A DNA stretch of 47,118 bases from Bryobacterales bacterium (GCA_947467185.1 CANIHR010000006.1:1-47118), one strand, 5' to 3'; shown: positions 23,803-32,334, counted from the stretch's first letter. Translations and numbers: made by a program. Notes: generated by a model not told the origin, from the sequence alone.

Positions 23803-23814
23803 GGCGAGGGGGCT

Positions 23815-23857
23815 AAAAAGAAAACGCCGCCGGAAGCGGGAGGAGCGTCCGGCGGCG
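23815..23857 (-). terminator. Rho-independent terminator of the TPR gene
   Basis: A perfect 10-base-pair stem, CGCCGCCGGA (23825-23834) with TCCGGCGGCG (23848-23857). The plus-strand run AAAAAGAAAA (23815-23824) reads as a U-tract on the minus strand. It lies 33 bases after the stop of the TPR gene and 13 bases before the start of the mutarotase-fold gene, so it separates their expression. Confidence 0.92.
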
Positions 23858-23889
23858 GGTCAATCATTTACGAGTTGGTTGCGGACGAA

Positions 23890-25134
23890 CTACTTCTTGG
23901 CCGGAGCCTTCGGAGCAGCCTTCGGACCGACAGCGGCCTTCTTCGGAGCAGCCTTCTTGGGGCCAGTCTGAGCGGCGAACGCGTTGTCAGGCAGGCCCTT
24001 CACGTTGTCCTTCGGCTCGTCGATCGTCATGGTCATCATGTAGGGTTCCTTCGCGAAGGATTCCACCACAGCCTTGAATTCGATCGCATCACCGACGTTG
24101 ATTACCGTCTTGTTGATGGCCTTTTCGAACTTCAGGGTGGCATCACCGGCGGCGGCGTCGATGTTGACCACAATGTCCTTATCGTTCACCGCGACGATCT
24201 TGGCTTTGAACATGCCAATCGCGTCGGGCGGGATCTGGGTTTCCTTCACGTTGGCGAAGTAAGCATCGCCGCCTTCCGCCTTGAGAGCGGTGCGGATCTG
24301 ACGCCAAATGGCAACGTCGGGGTGCGCCTTGTTGAACTCGTCTTCGTTGGCAAACTTCTCTTTTTCGATCTCTTCGATGCTCTTGATGTGGAAATCAGCG
24401 GCGGGCAGTGGACCGGCAGCAACAGCGGCCTTCAGCTTGTCGAGATCGGACTCGTCACCGTGATAACCGGCATAGGCCTTTTTGAGGTACGCTTCGGCAG
24501 CGGTAGCGGCGGCCGGAGCCAGCGCCGTGGCACCAGTCACCGAGATGGAGCGGGCGATCGAGTACAGCGCTTCCGAATAACGCTCCACCTTGTTCTGGCG
24601 GATGATCGAGCTACCGAGCCAGTAGGAGACCTGCGCCTGATTGGCGTCGAGCGCCAGCACAGCCTTGAATTCCTTCTCAGCTTCCACGTTCTTCTTCTGC
24701 GTGTAGTAGATCCAGCCGAGCGAAGAGTGCACACCGAGCCCGAACTGCGAGCGGGCACCCGTCCACTGGGCATCGGTCACCGCGGCGGGCTTATTGCCAG
24801 CCGAGAAAAACGTATCGAGATTGTCAGCCAGCTGACGACCGGACTTTTCGGCTCCATCCAGGAGCTCAGCGGGACCGGTCTTGCCGTAGGCTGTGGTGGT
24901 GAGACCAAGCAGAGCCTGCGCGACCATGAGGGTCCGCTGGCCTTTCAACTGGCTGTCCGGGTACTTCTGTTCCCATTCCTTCAGCTTGTCAATCTTCTTT
25001 TGAAGATCCGCTTCTTTGCCGGCCGCCTGAGCGATGTCGCTCTCAGCCTGGTCCTTGTACTGCGCCAAAACGGTGGAAGGTAATGCGGCAAGAACCGCGA
25101 CCACCAAAGATGTTCTTAGTAAACGAAAATACAC
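23890..25134 (-). CDS. Exported TPR-containing protein with Lys/Ala/Pro-rich tail
   Basis: 414 residues from the GTG at 25134 (MYFRLLRTSLVVAVLAALP), which opens a signal peptide and has a GGGAGG ribosome binding site 9 bases upstream; longer in-frame starts cross the promoter. The mature part begins with a charged coiled segment (AGKEADLQKKIDKLKEWEQKYPDS with one break), then TPR-like helices (GWIYYTQKKNVEAEKEFKAV, ~149-168). Residues ~310-375 look like a small beta-barrel (KAKIVAVNDKDIVVNID). The tail is a low-complexity run of Lys, Ala and Pro. Such proteins are scaffolds in the periplasm; the specific role is unknown. It has its own promoter (25204-25231) and terminator (23815-23857). Confidence 0.82.
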   Translation of the reverse strand: MYFRLLRTSLVVAVLAALPSTVLAQYKDQAESDIAQAAGKEADLQKKIDKLKEWEQKYPDSQLKGQRTLMVAQALLGLTTTAYGKTGPAELLDGAEKSGRQLADNLDTFFSAGNKPAAVTDAQWTGARSQFGLGVHSSLGWIYYTQKKNVEAEKEFKAVLALDANQAQVSYWLGSSIIRQNKVERYSEALYSIARSISVTGATALAPAAATAAEAYLKKAYAGYHGDESDLDKLKAAVAAGPLPAADFHIKSIEEIEKEKFANEDEFNKAHPDVAIWRQIRTALKAEGGDAYFANVKETQIPPDAIGMFKAKIVAVNDKDIVVNIDAAAGDATLKFEKAINKTVINVGDAIEFKAVVESFAKEPYMMTMTIDEPKDNVKGLPDNAFAAQTGPKKAAPKKAAVGPKAAPKAPAKK

Positions 25135-25143
25135 GTTCCAATG

Positions 25144-25231
25144 CCTCCCGCTGCTATAGCCGTCCCGGTGAAACGGTGTCTTGAAATTTTCACCAGTCTT
25201 AAAAGAATACATCACGACGAGAAAAGAGCAA
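25144..25231 (-). promoter_or_regulatory. Promoter, leader hairpin and ribosome binding site of the TPR gene
   Basis: Reading the minus strand: -35 TTGCTC (25226-25231), 16-base spacer, -10 TATTCT (25204-25209), expected transcript start near 25197. The leader opens with a 7-base-pair inverted repeat GGTGAAA / TTTCACC (25188-25194 and 25167-25173). The ribosome binding site GGGAGG is at 25144-25149. The leader is about 63 bases. Confidence 0.6.
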
Positions 25232-25361
25232 TCACACAACAAAAGCGGAGTATATCGAACCCGCCTCACTTCGGGCAATGCATCGGACTACTCGACAGGG
25301 ACAATTCTCACTACGCCCGGTTGGACGGCTTCCGCCGCAGTTAAGTTCCCGCGCATATTGC

Positions 25362-25367
25362 TACAAT
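25362..25367 (+). promoter_or_regulatory. Candidate -10 box (TACAAT) of the SSS symporter gene
   Basis: TACAAT ends 11 bases before the GTG at 25379, giving a leader of only about 5 bases. No Shine-Dalgarno is present. The -35 is not clear. Confidence 0.4.
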
Positions 25368-25378
25368 CGCCGAAGCCC

Positions 25379-26806
25379 GTGCGACTCATCGATCTTGCCA
25401 TTATTGCCGCCTATCTGCTGGGTGTGACGTGGTTTGGCGCCCGTTTCAAGGAATCGCAGAAGACCCTGAAGGACTACTTTCTGGGAGGCCAGAACGCCCC
25501 CTGGTGGGCCATCGCCCTCTCCATTGTGTCGGCTGAGACCAGCACGCTCACCATTATTGGGACTCCGCCGCTCGCTTTCGGGGGTAGCTACGTTTTCCTC
25601 CAGGTGGTGTTTGGCTACCTGCTGGCCCGGGTGGTGATCTCCACCATCTTCCTGCCACAGTACTTCTCCGGGCAGTTTTTCACCGCCTACGAGCTGATGC
25701 AGCGGCGTTTCGGCCCCAATGTCCGGAAGGTGACAGCCGGTATCTTCCTCATTACACGCTCGTTAGCGGAAGGTGTCCGGGTCTTTGCCATCTCCATCGT
25801 GATCGGGATCATTCTGCACACGGGCGGCCTAACCTCGATAGTTGTCATCGTTTGCCTGACATTGTTTTACACATTCGAGGGCGGCATGACGGCGGTTATC
25901 TGGACAGACGTCCTCCAAATGGGCATGTACGTCCTGGGTGCGATGGTGAGTTTAGTCGTTCTGGGCGACAAACTACCCGGCGGCATTGGCCCGGCGCTCG
26001 CGAAGGTCTCGGAAGCCGGCAAGTTCCAGGTTTTCGACTTCCACTGGTCCTGGACGGCACCTTATACGTTCTGGGCGGGGCTGGTGGGCGGCTGCTTCCT
26101 CACCACGGCCAGCCACGGGACCGACCAGTTGGTGGTCCAGCGCCTGCTGAGCGCGAAGAATCAGAAGGAGAGCCGCCTCGCGCTGCTTTCCAGCTGGGGC
26201 GTCATCTTCGTCCAGTTCTGCCTCTTCCTTACGATTGGCGTCCTGCTCTGGGTTCTGAAAGACGGCGTGAAGCCCGAAGGTCCGATGGATCGCCTCTACC
26301 CGACCTTTATCTGGGAAGCCCTGCCGGTCGGAGTTGCCGGTCTGGCGATGGCGGCCATTATCGCCGCCGCTATGGCGAATCTCTCGGCAGCGCTGAACTC
26401 CCTGGCGTCGGCCAGCGTGTTCGATTTCTACCAGCCGATGACGAAGGACCGCCACACTCCCGCCCACTACCTGAAAGTGTCAAAACTCGCCACCGTCGCC
26501 TGGGGCGCGGTTCTGGTCGCAATCGCGATCGTCGCCAGCCAGTGGGGGTCGGTACTCGAATCGGGGCTCTCCATTGCGTCGGTGACGCTGGGCATCCTGC
26601 TGGGCGTCTTTCTGCTGGGCGTACTGACGAAGCGGCCCAACGAAAAGGCGGCCATCGCGGGTGTTATCGTCGGGGCCATCATGATGCTGTTCGTGAAACT
26701 AGGCACCAAAATTCCGTTCACATGGTGGGTCATGATCGGCAGCACCACCACTTTTAGCGCCGGATACCTGGCGAGCATGATCTTTGGCTGGAGGAAACGG
26801 GCATGA
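25379..26806 (+). CDS. Sodium:solute symporter (SSS/SLC5 family)
   Basis: 475 residues from the GTG at 25379 (MRLIDLAIIAAYLLGVTWFG); the frame is open further upstream but runs through the divergent promoter of the TPR gene. About 13 hydrophobic helices fit the SSS family. Diagnostic stretches are KTLKDYFLGGQNAPWWAIA (~32-50) followed by SIVSAETSTLTIIG (~51-64), which contains sodium-site serines and threonines, and later MANLSAALNSLASASVFDFY. Members import sugars, amino acids or organic acids with sodium; the substrate here is not evident. The TGA overlaps the ATG of an amino-acid permease (ATGA), so the two transporters are probably co-translated. Confidence 0.92.
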   Translation: MRLIDLAIIAAYLLGVTWFGARFKESQKTLKDYFLGGQNAPWWAIALSIVSAETSTLTIIGTPPLAFGGSYVFLQVVFGYLLARVVISTIFLPQYFSGQFFTAYELMQRRFGPNVRKVTAGIFLITRSLAEGVRVFAISIVIGIILHTGGLTSIVVIVCLTLFYTFEGGMTAVIWTDVLQMGMYVLGAMVSLVVLGDKLPGGIGPALAKVSEAGKFQVFDFHWSWTAPYTFWAGLVGGCFLTTASHGTDQLVVQRLLSAKNQKESRLALLSSWGVIFVQFCLFLTIGVLLWVLKDGVKPEGPMDRLYPTFIWEALPVGVAGLAMAAIIAAAMANLSAALNSLASASVFDFYQPMTKDRHTPAHYLKVSKLATVAWGAVLVAIAIVASQWGSVLESGLSIASVTLGILLGVFLLGVLTKRPNEKAAIAGVIVGAIMMLFVKLGTKIPFTWWVMIGSTTTFSAGYLASMIFGWRKRA

Positions 26807-28137
26807 CGGAACTGCGCAGAGCACTGGGACTGGCAGCCGCGCTGTCCATCGTGGTGGGAACGGTCATTGGGAGCGGCATTTTCCGCGTTCCACAGACCAT
26901 GATCCAGAACGTTGGCTCCGTTGAGATGGTCTTCCTCGTTTGGGTGGTGGGCGGACTGCTGACCCTGGCGGGCGCCCTCACCTATGCCGAACTGGCGGCC
27001 GCGCTCCCCGGCGCGGGGGGAGAATACGTCTACCTGACTGAGGCTTACGGCCCCGTCTGGGGTTATTTATATAGCTGGACCCAGCTTTCAGTGGCCAAAA
27101 GCGGCTCGATCGCGACCCTCGCCACGGCCTTTTTCGAATACACCGCGCATTTTATCCCCGAGTTCGAGAAGGTCTGGTTCTCCGTTGGACCCCTGCCCAT
27201 TAAGTACGGCCAGATCTTTGCGCTGTGCCTGATCCTGGCTTTGGGCGCGGTAAATTACGTGGGTGTTCGCATCGGCGGCGGCGTGCAAGTGGCCGTAACT
27301 GTAGTCAAAGTCGCACTGATTGCGTTTGTGATTGCCGTCGGGTTGCTCTATGCGCACCCGTCAGTCAGTGTGCCGCTGACCAACATTCCACCGGTGAAGA
27401 CCGGGTTCATTGCCGCGCTGGTGGCGGCGCTATGGGCCTACGATGGCTGGAACAACGTCGGAATGGTGGCGTCGGAGATCAAGAATCCGAAACGGAACCT
27501 CCCGCTGGCCTTAATTGGTGGCACCCTGCTGGTAATCGCCATCTACATGCTGGCCAACTGGGCCTATTTCCGGGTGCTGACCCCGGCGGAAGTGGCCTCA
27601 CACAAACTGGTGGCCGCGGAAATGATGATGCGCGTTCAGGGTCCGGCAGGAGCCGCGGCAGTTTCAGTTGCCGCGATGATTTCCATCTTTGCCGCGCTGA
27701 ACGGCTCCATCCTTTCCGGGGCCCGGGTTCCTTATGCCGCCGCCCGCGATGGCCTGTTCTTCCAGTCAGCCGCCAGGGTTCACCCGACGTTCCAGACCCC
27801 CGGCGTCTCCATCATTATGCTGACGGGATGGTCCTCGTTGCTGATCCTCTCCGGAAAATACGATGACCTTTACAACTTTGTGATCTTCGGCAGCTGGATC
27901 CTTTACGCCATGGCGACAGCGTCGGTTTTTGTTCTGCGGAGGAAACGGCCCGACATGGAACGGCCCTACCGCACCCTCGGGTACCCGATTGTCCCCGGTC
28001 TTTTTTTGGCCGGTGCCACCCTCCTGGAAGTGCAGACCCTGTTAGATAAACCCATACAGGCGCTGCTCGGCATCGCCCTCATTTTGCTGGGCTTACCGTT
28101 CTATTTCTACTGGCGGAAGCGCCTTCCAGCGGCCTGA
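26803..28137 (+). CDS. APC-family amino-acid permease
   Basis: 444 residues with 12 predicted membrane helices. The first helix carries the APC signature VIGSGIFRVP (residues ~21-30), with the unwound GSGIF motif that binds the carboxylate and amino groups of substrates. Helix 6 region reads ALWAYDGWNNVGMVASEIKN (one break after ALWAYDGWNN), typical of LAT/APC exchangers. It probably moves amino acids across the inner membrane. It overlaps the SSS symporter gene by 4 bases. Its substrate may relate to that of the symporter, but nothing in the sequence proves it. Several palindromes follow it, before the AT-hook gene. Confidence 0.93.
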   Translation: MTELRRALGLAAALSIVVGTVIGSGIFRVPQTMIQNVGSVEMVFLVWVVGGLLTLAGALTYAELAAALPGAGGEYVYLTEAYGPVWGYLYSWTQLSVAKSGSIATLATAFFEYTAHFIPEFEKVWFSVGPLPIKYGQIFALCLILALGAVNYVGVRIGGGVQVAVTVVKVALIAFVIAVGLLYAHPSVSVPLTNIPPVKTGFIAALVAALWAYDGWNNVGMVASEIKNPKRNLPLALIGGTLLVIAIYMLANWAYFRVLTPAEVASHKLVAAEMMMRVQGPAGAAAVSVAAMISIFAALNGSILSGARVPYAAARDGLFFQSAARVHPTFQTPGVSIIMLTGWSSLLILSGKYDDLYNFVIFGSWILYAMATASVFVLRRKRPDMERPYRTLGYPIVPGLFLAGATLLEVQTLLDKPIQALLGIALILLGLPFYFYWRKRLPAA

Positions 28138-28149
28138 AACCCCAAAACC

Positions 28150-28255
28150 AGTACTATTATTGAGTACTACCTTCTGGTACGAATTTGACAGTTTAAGTTT
28201 CGTTCACGAAACAAAAGCGCTTGCACCCTGCGTTTTTTTGGGATAAAACTTTATC
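28150..28255. repeat. Cluster of three perfect palindromes upstream of the AT-hook gene
   Basis: Three separate symmetrical sites lie in the 217-base gap: AGTACT repeated at 28150-28155 and 28163-28168 (13 bases apart); GTTTCGT / ACGAAAC (28197-28203 and 28206-28212, 2-base centre); and GATAAA / TTTATC (28242-28247 and 28250-28255, 2-base centre). A run of seven T follows at ~28232-28238. The gap is visibly more AT-rich than its surroundings. These look like protein-binding sites; a self-regulating loop with the AT-hook protein is possible. Confidence 0.55.
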
Positions 28256-28354
28256 TAGGCGTTGTTTGGAATTCCCTGTTTTCGTTCCGGATCTGGAACC
28301 ACGGATTTCGGAGCCCAAACCCGTCAATTGAGATACCCCAATCAGGAGTCACCC

Positions 28355-28567
28355 ATGGACGTAACCAAAATCCTGAACGAATTGCGTCAGGAACGGGAGC
28401 AGTTGGAGGAGGCGATCATCAGCCTGGAACGCCTCTTGAGCGGACGCGGCAAGCGCCGCGGAAGACCGCCAGCCTGGATGTCAGAAGCGAAGAAGCGTGG
28501 CCGCCCGGTTGGCAGCAAAAACAAGACAGCACCGGAAAAGCCGGCAGCGGTCGATGTTGCAGCGTAA
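28355..28567 (+). CDS. Small AT-hook DNA-binding protein
   Basis: 70 residues from the ATG at 28355, with an AGGAG ribosome binding site at 28344-28348. Residues 1-30 form a short coiled-coil (ILNELRQEREQLEEAIISLE), likely a dimer or oligomer surface. The rest is very basic with two AT-hook cores, RGRPP (~36-40) and RGRPVG (~49-54), which bind the minor groove of AT-rich DNA. This is the layout of a small nucleoid-associated or regulatory protein. A perfect 12-bp hairpin follows the stop. The frame is open for 31 codons further upstream, but those run through the palindrome region's end and have no ribosome binding site. Confidence 0.85.
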   Translation: MDVTKILNELRQEREQLEEAIISLERLLSGRGKRRGRPPAWMSEAKKRGRPVGSKNKTAPEKPAAVDVAA

Positions 28568-28588
28568 CAATTCCGTACTTCGTTGATC

Positions 28589-28617
28589 GAGTTAGTTGCC
28601 GGGAGGGCAACTAACTC
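28589..28617. terminator. Perfect 12-bp hairpin between convergent genes
   Basis: GAGTTAGTTGCC (28589-28600) pairs fully with GGCAACTAACTC (28606-28617) around the loop GGGAG. It lies between the convergent AT-hook gene and the serine hydrolase-NamZ gene. Neither strand has a U-tract after it, so it is not a classical intrinsic terminator; it may still end or stabilise both transcripts. Confidence 0.6.
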
Positions 28618-28619
28618 AG

Positions 28620-30893
28620 TCAGCGATAGAGCAAGTACTTCTCACGCAATTTCAGGAAGTCGTCCATGCCTTTTCGGCCGGCTTCCTGTGCGTCAGAACC
28701 CTTCCCCAAAGCTTCAATCACCGCAGCATTCCCGATCAGTTTCCAGTTCACGCTGAAGTCGAGTTTTTTGGGATAGAGTTGCGCCAGCGCATTTGCGACC
28801 TCCAGGCCAAACCGACCAGCGTTAAACGCGTCGCGATTTGTAAGAGTAAAACCTACACCCTCAATCAGCTTTCCGGACAAATGCGACGACGTTGGCTTCA
28901 GCGTTAGGGAGTAAAACTTCACCCCGGGAATGTCACGGGCATTCAGATTCGCAGCGAGTTCCGCGCCCCTGATCCATTCCGCCCCCACCACTTCAAACGG
29001 CGTATCGGTACCGCGACCGACCGAATAGTTGGTGGAATACTCGAGCAGGGCCACGCCGGGGTAAAGAATTGCCGCCGTCAGGCTACGGATATTAGGCGAG
29101 GGATTGACCCACGGCAGGCCCGTTTCATCAAACCACTGCGACCGCTTCCAACCGGAACACTCCACCACATGGAGGTCCGCACCGAGGTGCTTCTGGTCAT
29201 TTTCCAGCTTCGCCAGCTCACCTAGCGTCATACCGTGGCGCAGCGGGATGGGGTGCGCGCCCACAAAAGAGGTCTTCTCGGGGTCCAGCATGGGGCCTTC
29301 CGGGTGCAACCCGGTAAGTGGATTCGGGCGATCCAGCACATAATAGGGAATTTTGGCCTTCGCAGCCTCCTCCATCGCATACAGCATGGTGGAAGGGTAG
29401 GTGTAGAAGCGCGCACCGATATCCTGGATGTCGAAAACGAGAATATCGATACCCTTCAGCATTTCGGGTGTTGGGCGAAGGGTGGTGCCGTAAAGGCTCC
29501 AGACCTTGATGCCGGTAGCCGCGTCGGTCGTATTGCCAAGACCCTCTTTATCTTCCACACCAGCGAAGCCGTGTTCGGGCGAAAACAAAGCCGCGATTTG
29601 AATTCCGGCCTTGCGCATAAGATCTATGTTGCGATTTTTTAGACGATCAATCCCCGAATGGTTGGTAATGAGGCCGATCTTCTTGCCCTGAAAGGGAGCG
29701 AAGTTGTTGGCGGCCAGAACATCCAGGCCATTCAAAACAGGCGCGACCGGGGGCAAAGCACTCGCCGTCGGCTGCGTATACCCGAATGCGCGCGCCACGA
29801 CCGTGGCCACCTGACGACGGATCGGCGTGATCGGCTTGCGCTGGTGGGGATGAACGGAATTCGTCAGGAAGATAACGTAGCTCTTCGAACCGGGATCGAC
29901 CCAGATGGAGGTTCCAGTGAAGCCGGTGTGACCGAACGACTTTCCGGCCGGGAACAGATCGCCCCGGTTCCCGGAGTAGGGAGAGTCGATATCCCAGCCG
30001 AGTCCGCGCTGAATCTTCTGGTCGGTGGGCGTATGGGAGGTGGTGAACTGCTGAATGACTTCCGGCTTGAAGAGGCCTTTGCCGCCATCAAGCAGCATCT
30101 GGCAGAACTTCGAGAGGTCGTCGGCTGTGGAAAACAGGCCGGCATGACCGGCAACTCCGCCCATGTACTGCGTCGTCGGGTCGTGGACGATGCCGCGGAG
30201 AATCGAGCCGTCTTTCTGCATTTCGGTGGGTGCGATACGGGATTTCAGGCTAGGGGGCGGCAGGAAACCGGAGTCTTTCATGCCGAGGGGGTCAAGCAGG
30301 ACCTTCTTTACATACTCGTTTTCCGGCGAACCGCCCACGCGGCGGACAATTTCGCCGATCAGGATGAAATTAATGTCGCTGTAGACGAATTTGGTGAGGC
30401 GGGGATTGGCCGGTTTGTCATTGAGGGCCAGCTTGATGCCGGTTTGGTAGCCGCTCCAGACCGGTTTCAGGTCCAGATCGGGGCGGAAGCCGGAGAAGTG
30501 GGTCATCAGGTCGCGGACCGTGATGGCGCTGTTGCCGCTCTGGAATTCGGGAAGATACTTCGTGACCGGGGCGTCGATTTCGACCTTGCCCTGCTCCACC
30601 AGCTTCATCATGCAGGTTGTGGTGGCGACAACTTTGGTGAGTGACGCGACGTCGAAAATGGTGTCGACCGTCATCGGCTCGCGGGTGGGGGAGAGCGAAC
30701 GGTTCCCGTAGGCCTTGCGGTAGACGACCTTGCCTTCGTGCCCGATCAGGAGCACGGCGCCGGGAAAACGGTCCTCCCGGATGGCGTCATTGATCACGGT
30801 ATCGACCTCCGCGGCGGCCGGAAAGGTCTGTGCGGAGAGCAGCGGGGCGGAAATCGCGGCGCAGGTGAGCGCCACTACCAGTTTCAGCTTCAT
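28620..30893 (-). CDS. Exported fusion of a beta-lactamase-like serine hydrolase and a NamZ-type (DUF1343) muramidase
   Basis: 757 residues from the ATG at 30893 (MKLKLVVALTCAAISAPLL), a signal peptide; an ATG three codons earlier is also possible. Residues ~25-370 are a class-C-like serine hydrolase: SLTK at 84-87 holds the nucleophile Ser and Lys, YSD near 171 is the second motif (usual YxN), and GHTGFTG gives the third (HTG for KTG). Residues ~390-757 match DUF1343/NamZ, exo-beta-N-acetylmuramidase: KKIGLITNHSG, FSPEHGFAG, DIQDIGARFYTYPSTM, DRPNPL and EYSTNYSVGRGTDTPFE. Together the domains suggest periplasmic trimming and recycling of peptidoglycan fragments. A TACCAT box ends 7 bases before the start. 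Divergent from the GH28 gene. Confidence 0.92.
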   Translation of the reverse strand: MKLKLVVALTCAAISAPLLSAQTFPAAAEVDTVINDAIREDRFPGAVLLIGHEGKVVYRKAYGNRSLSPTREPMTVDTIFDVASLTKVVATTTCMMKLVEQGKVEIDAPVTKYLPEFQSGNSAITVRDLMTHFSGFRPDLDLKPVWSGYQTGIKLALNDKPANPRLTKFVYSDINFILIGEIVRRVGGSPENEYVKKVLLDPLGMKDSGFLPPPSLKSRIAPTEMQKDGSILRGIVHDPTTQYMGGVAGHAGLFSTADDLSKFCQMLLDGGKGLFKPEVIQQFTTSHTPTDQKIQRGLGWDIDSPYSGNRGDLFPAGKSFGHTGFTGTSIWVDPGSKSYVIFLTNSVHPHQRKPITPIRRQVATVVARAFGYTQPTASALPPVAPVLNGLDVLAANNFAPFQGKKIGLITNHSGIDRLKNRNIDLMRKAGIQIAALFSPEHGFAGVEDKEGLGNTTDAATGIKVWSLYGTTLRPTPEMLKGIDILVFDIQDIGARFYTYPSTMLYAMEEAAKAKIPYYVLDRPNPLTGLHPEGPMLDPEKTSFVGAHPIPLRHGMTLGELAKLENDQKHLGADLHVVECSGWKRSQWFDETGLPWVNPSPNIRSLTAAILYPGVALLEYSTNYSVGRGTDTPFEVVGAEWIRGAELAANLNARDIPGVKFYSLTLKPTSSHLSGKLIEGVGFTLTNRDAFNAGRFGLEVANALAQLYPKKLDFSVNWKLIGNAAVIEALGKGSDAQEAGRKGMDDFLKLREKYLLYR

Positions 30894-30900
30894 TATTCGC

Positions 30901-30906
30901 ATGGTA
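30901..30906 (-). promoter_or_regulatory. Candidate -10 box (TACCAT) for the serine hydrolase-NamZ gene
   Basis: On the minus strand TACCAT is followed by 7 bases and the ATG at 30893. No Shine-Dalgarno is seen. If transcription starts at that ATG, the in-frame ATG at 30902, which lies within the box, cannot be used. Confidence 0.35.
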
Positions 30907-30955
30907 TCCCAACCATGAAGCGGCCAGTTCGGCGGACTGTGGCAGCATATTCAAT

Positions 30956-32332
30956 ATGAATCGTCGTCAGTTCCTCGCCGCCACGTCCGCGCTGGCCCTC
31001 GCGCCCACCGTAAGTGGCGCCGACCCGGCCAGTCCGGAAGCGCGCCAGGCGGCGATCCTGAAGCGGATCAAGGCTCCGGTTTTCCCGAAGCGCGATTTCG
31101 ACATCACGAAATACGGCGCGATCGCCGGGGTGACGAATGACTCGACCCCAGCCATCGCGAACGCAATTGCGGCGTGCGCGGCGGCGGGTGGCGGGAGAGT
31201 GGTGGTCCCTGCGGGAGAATTCCTGACAGGGGCAATTCACCTGGAGAACAACGTCAACCTCTATATAAGCCAGGGTGCGACGCTGAAATTCAGCCAGAAG
31301 TACGAGAGCTATCTACCCGTGGTTTACACGCGATGGGAGGGGACGGAGTGTATGAATTACTCCCCTTTTATCTATGCCTACGGGAAGACGAACGTGGGCG
31401 TGAGCGGGCCGGGGACGCTGGATGGCCAGGCCAGCAGCACGGTCTGGTGGCCCTGGAAGGGCGGAAAAAATGCGCCCGAGCCGAATCAACTAAAGGACAA
31501 CAAGATCCTTTTAAAGATGGGTGATGACGGCGTTCCGGTGCCGGAACGGGTCTTTGGCGGGGGGCATTACCTGCGGCCGAACTTCATCCAGCCTTATAAA
31601 TGCACCAATGTCCTGATTGAGGGCGTTACGATTCTGAATTCGCCGATGTGGGAAGTGAACCCGGTACTCTGCAAAAACGTGACGGTGAGGGGTGTAAAGA
31701 TCGACACGCACGGGGCGAATAACGACGGCTGCGACCCGGAATCGTGCACCGACGTCCTGATTGAGGACTGTGTTTTCAATACGGGCGACGATTGCATTGC
31801 TATCAAGAGCGGCCGGAACGCGGATGGCCGCCGGGTGGGCGTCGCCTGCAGCGGCCTGATCATTCGGAACTGCACCATGCAGGACGGGCATGGCGGAGTG
31901 TCGATCGGGAGCGAGGTTTCGGGCGGCATCCGCGACGTTTTCGTGGAAAACTGCAAAATGAGCAGCCCCCATCTGCAGCGAGCCCTGCGGATCAAGACGA
32001 ATTCGTACCGGGGGGGCACCATTGAGAACATCTGGTTCCGCAATGTCACGGTGGGCGAGGTATCGGCGGCCGTCATCGACGTGGACTTCTACTACGAAGA
32101 TGGCGAGGGTGGTCCGTTCAAGCCTGCCGTCAACAACGTTGTAGTGGAGAACGTGACGGCGCAGAAATCGAAGCATGCGCTGTATCTGCGGGGCTACAGG
32201 GACGCGCCGATTCGGGGCCTGACGGTAACGAACTGCAACTTCGGCACAGCGACGAGCGGTAATTTCCTTGAAAATGTACAGTCGGTGAAGCTGGACCGCG
32301 TGACAATGAACGGCCAGGCTGTGCGCCTTTGA
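30956..32332 (+). CDS. Exported GH28 polygalacturonase-type glycoside hydrolase
   Basis: 458 residues. The N-terminus MNRRQFLAATSALALAP has an RRQFL motif, so export by the Tat system is likely. The fold is a right-handed parallel beta-helix. The GH28 catalytic set is complete: NND (Asp257), GDD (Asp278 and Asp279), GHG (His312) and RIK (Arg345, Lys347). These residues hydrolyse alpha-1,4 galacturonan or related pectic chains by inversion. The usual first motif NTD reads NND here, which is common. It lies 16 bases before the glucose-6-phosphate isomerase gene on the same strand and starts 62 bases from the divergent NamZ fusion. No Shine-Dalgarno is visible before the ATG; the gap is AT-rich (CATATTCAAT). 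Confidence 0.95.
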   Translation: MNRRQFLAATSALALAPTVSGADPASPEARQAAILKRIKAPVFPKRDFDITKYGAIAGVTNDSTPAIANAIAACAAAGGGRVVVPAGEFLTGAIHLENNVNLYISQGATLKFSQKYESYLPVVYTRWEGTECMNYSPFIYAYGKTNVGVSGPGTLDGQASSTVWWPWKGGKNAPEPNQLKDNKILLKMGDDGVPVPERVFGGGHYLRPNFIQPYKCTNVLIEGVTILNSPMWEVNPVLCKNVTVRGVKIDTHGANNDGCDPESCTDVLIEDCVFNTGDDCIAIKSGRNADGRRVGVACSGLIIRNCTMQDGHGGVSIGSEVSGGIRDVFVENCKMSSPHLQRALRIKTNSYRGGTIENIWFRNVTVGEVSAAVIDVDFYYEDGEGGPFKPAVNNVVVENVTAQKSKHALYLRGYRDAPIRGLTVTNCNFGTATSGNFLENVQSVKLDRVTMNGQAVRL

Positions 32333-32334
32333 GG

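Noticed and set aside
22996-25083. 695-codon open frame on the plus strand
   Set aside because: Antisense across two genes and a strong minus-strand terminator; no recognisable domain and it reads straight through the hairpin.
28231-28240. Run of seven T after the APC permease as a terminator tail
   Set aside because: The preceding bases form only short, interrupted pairs (CGC/GCG and GCA/TGC), not a convincing stem.
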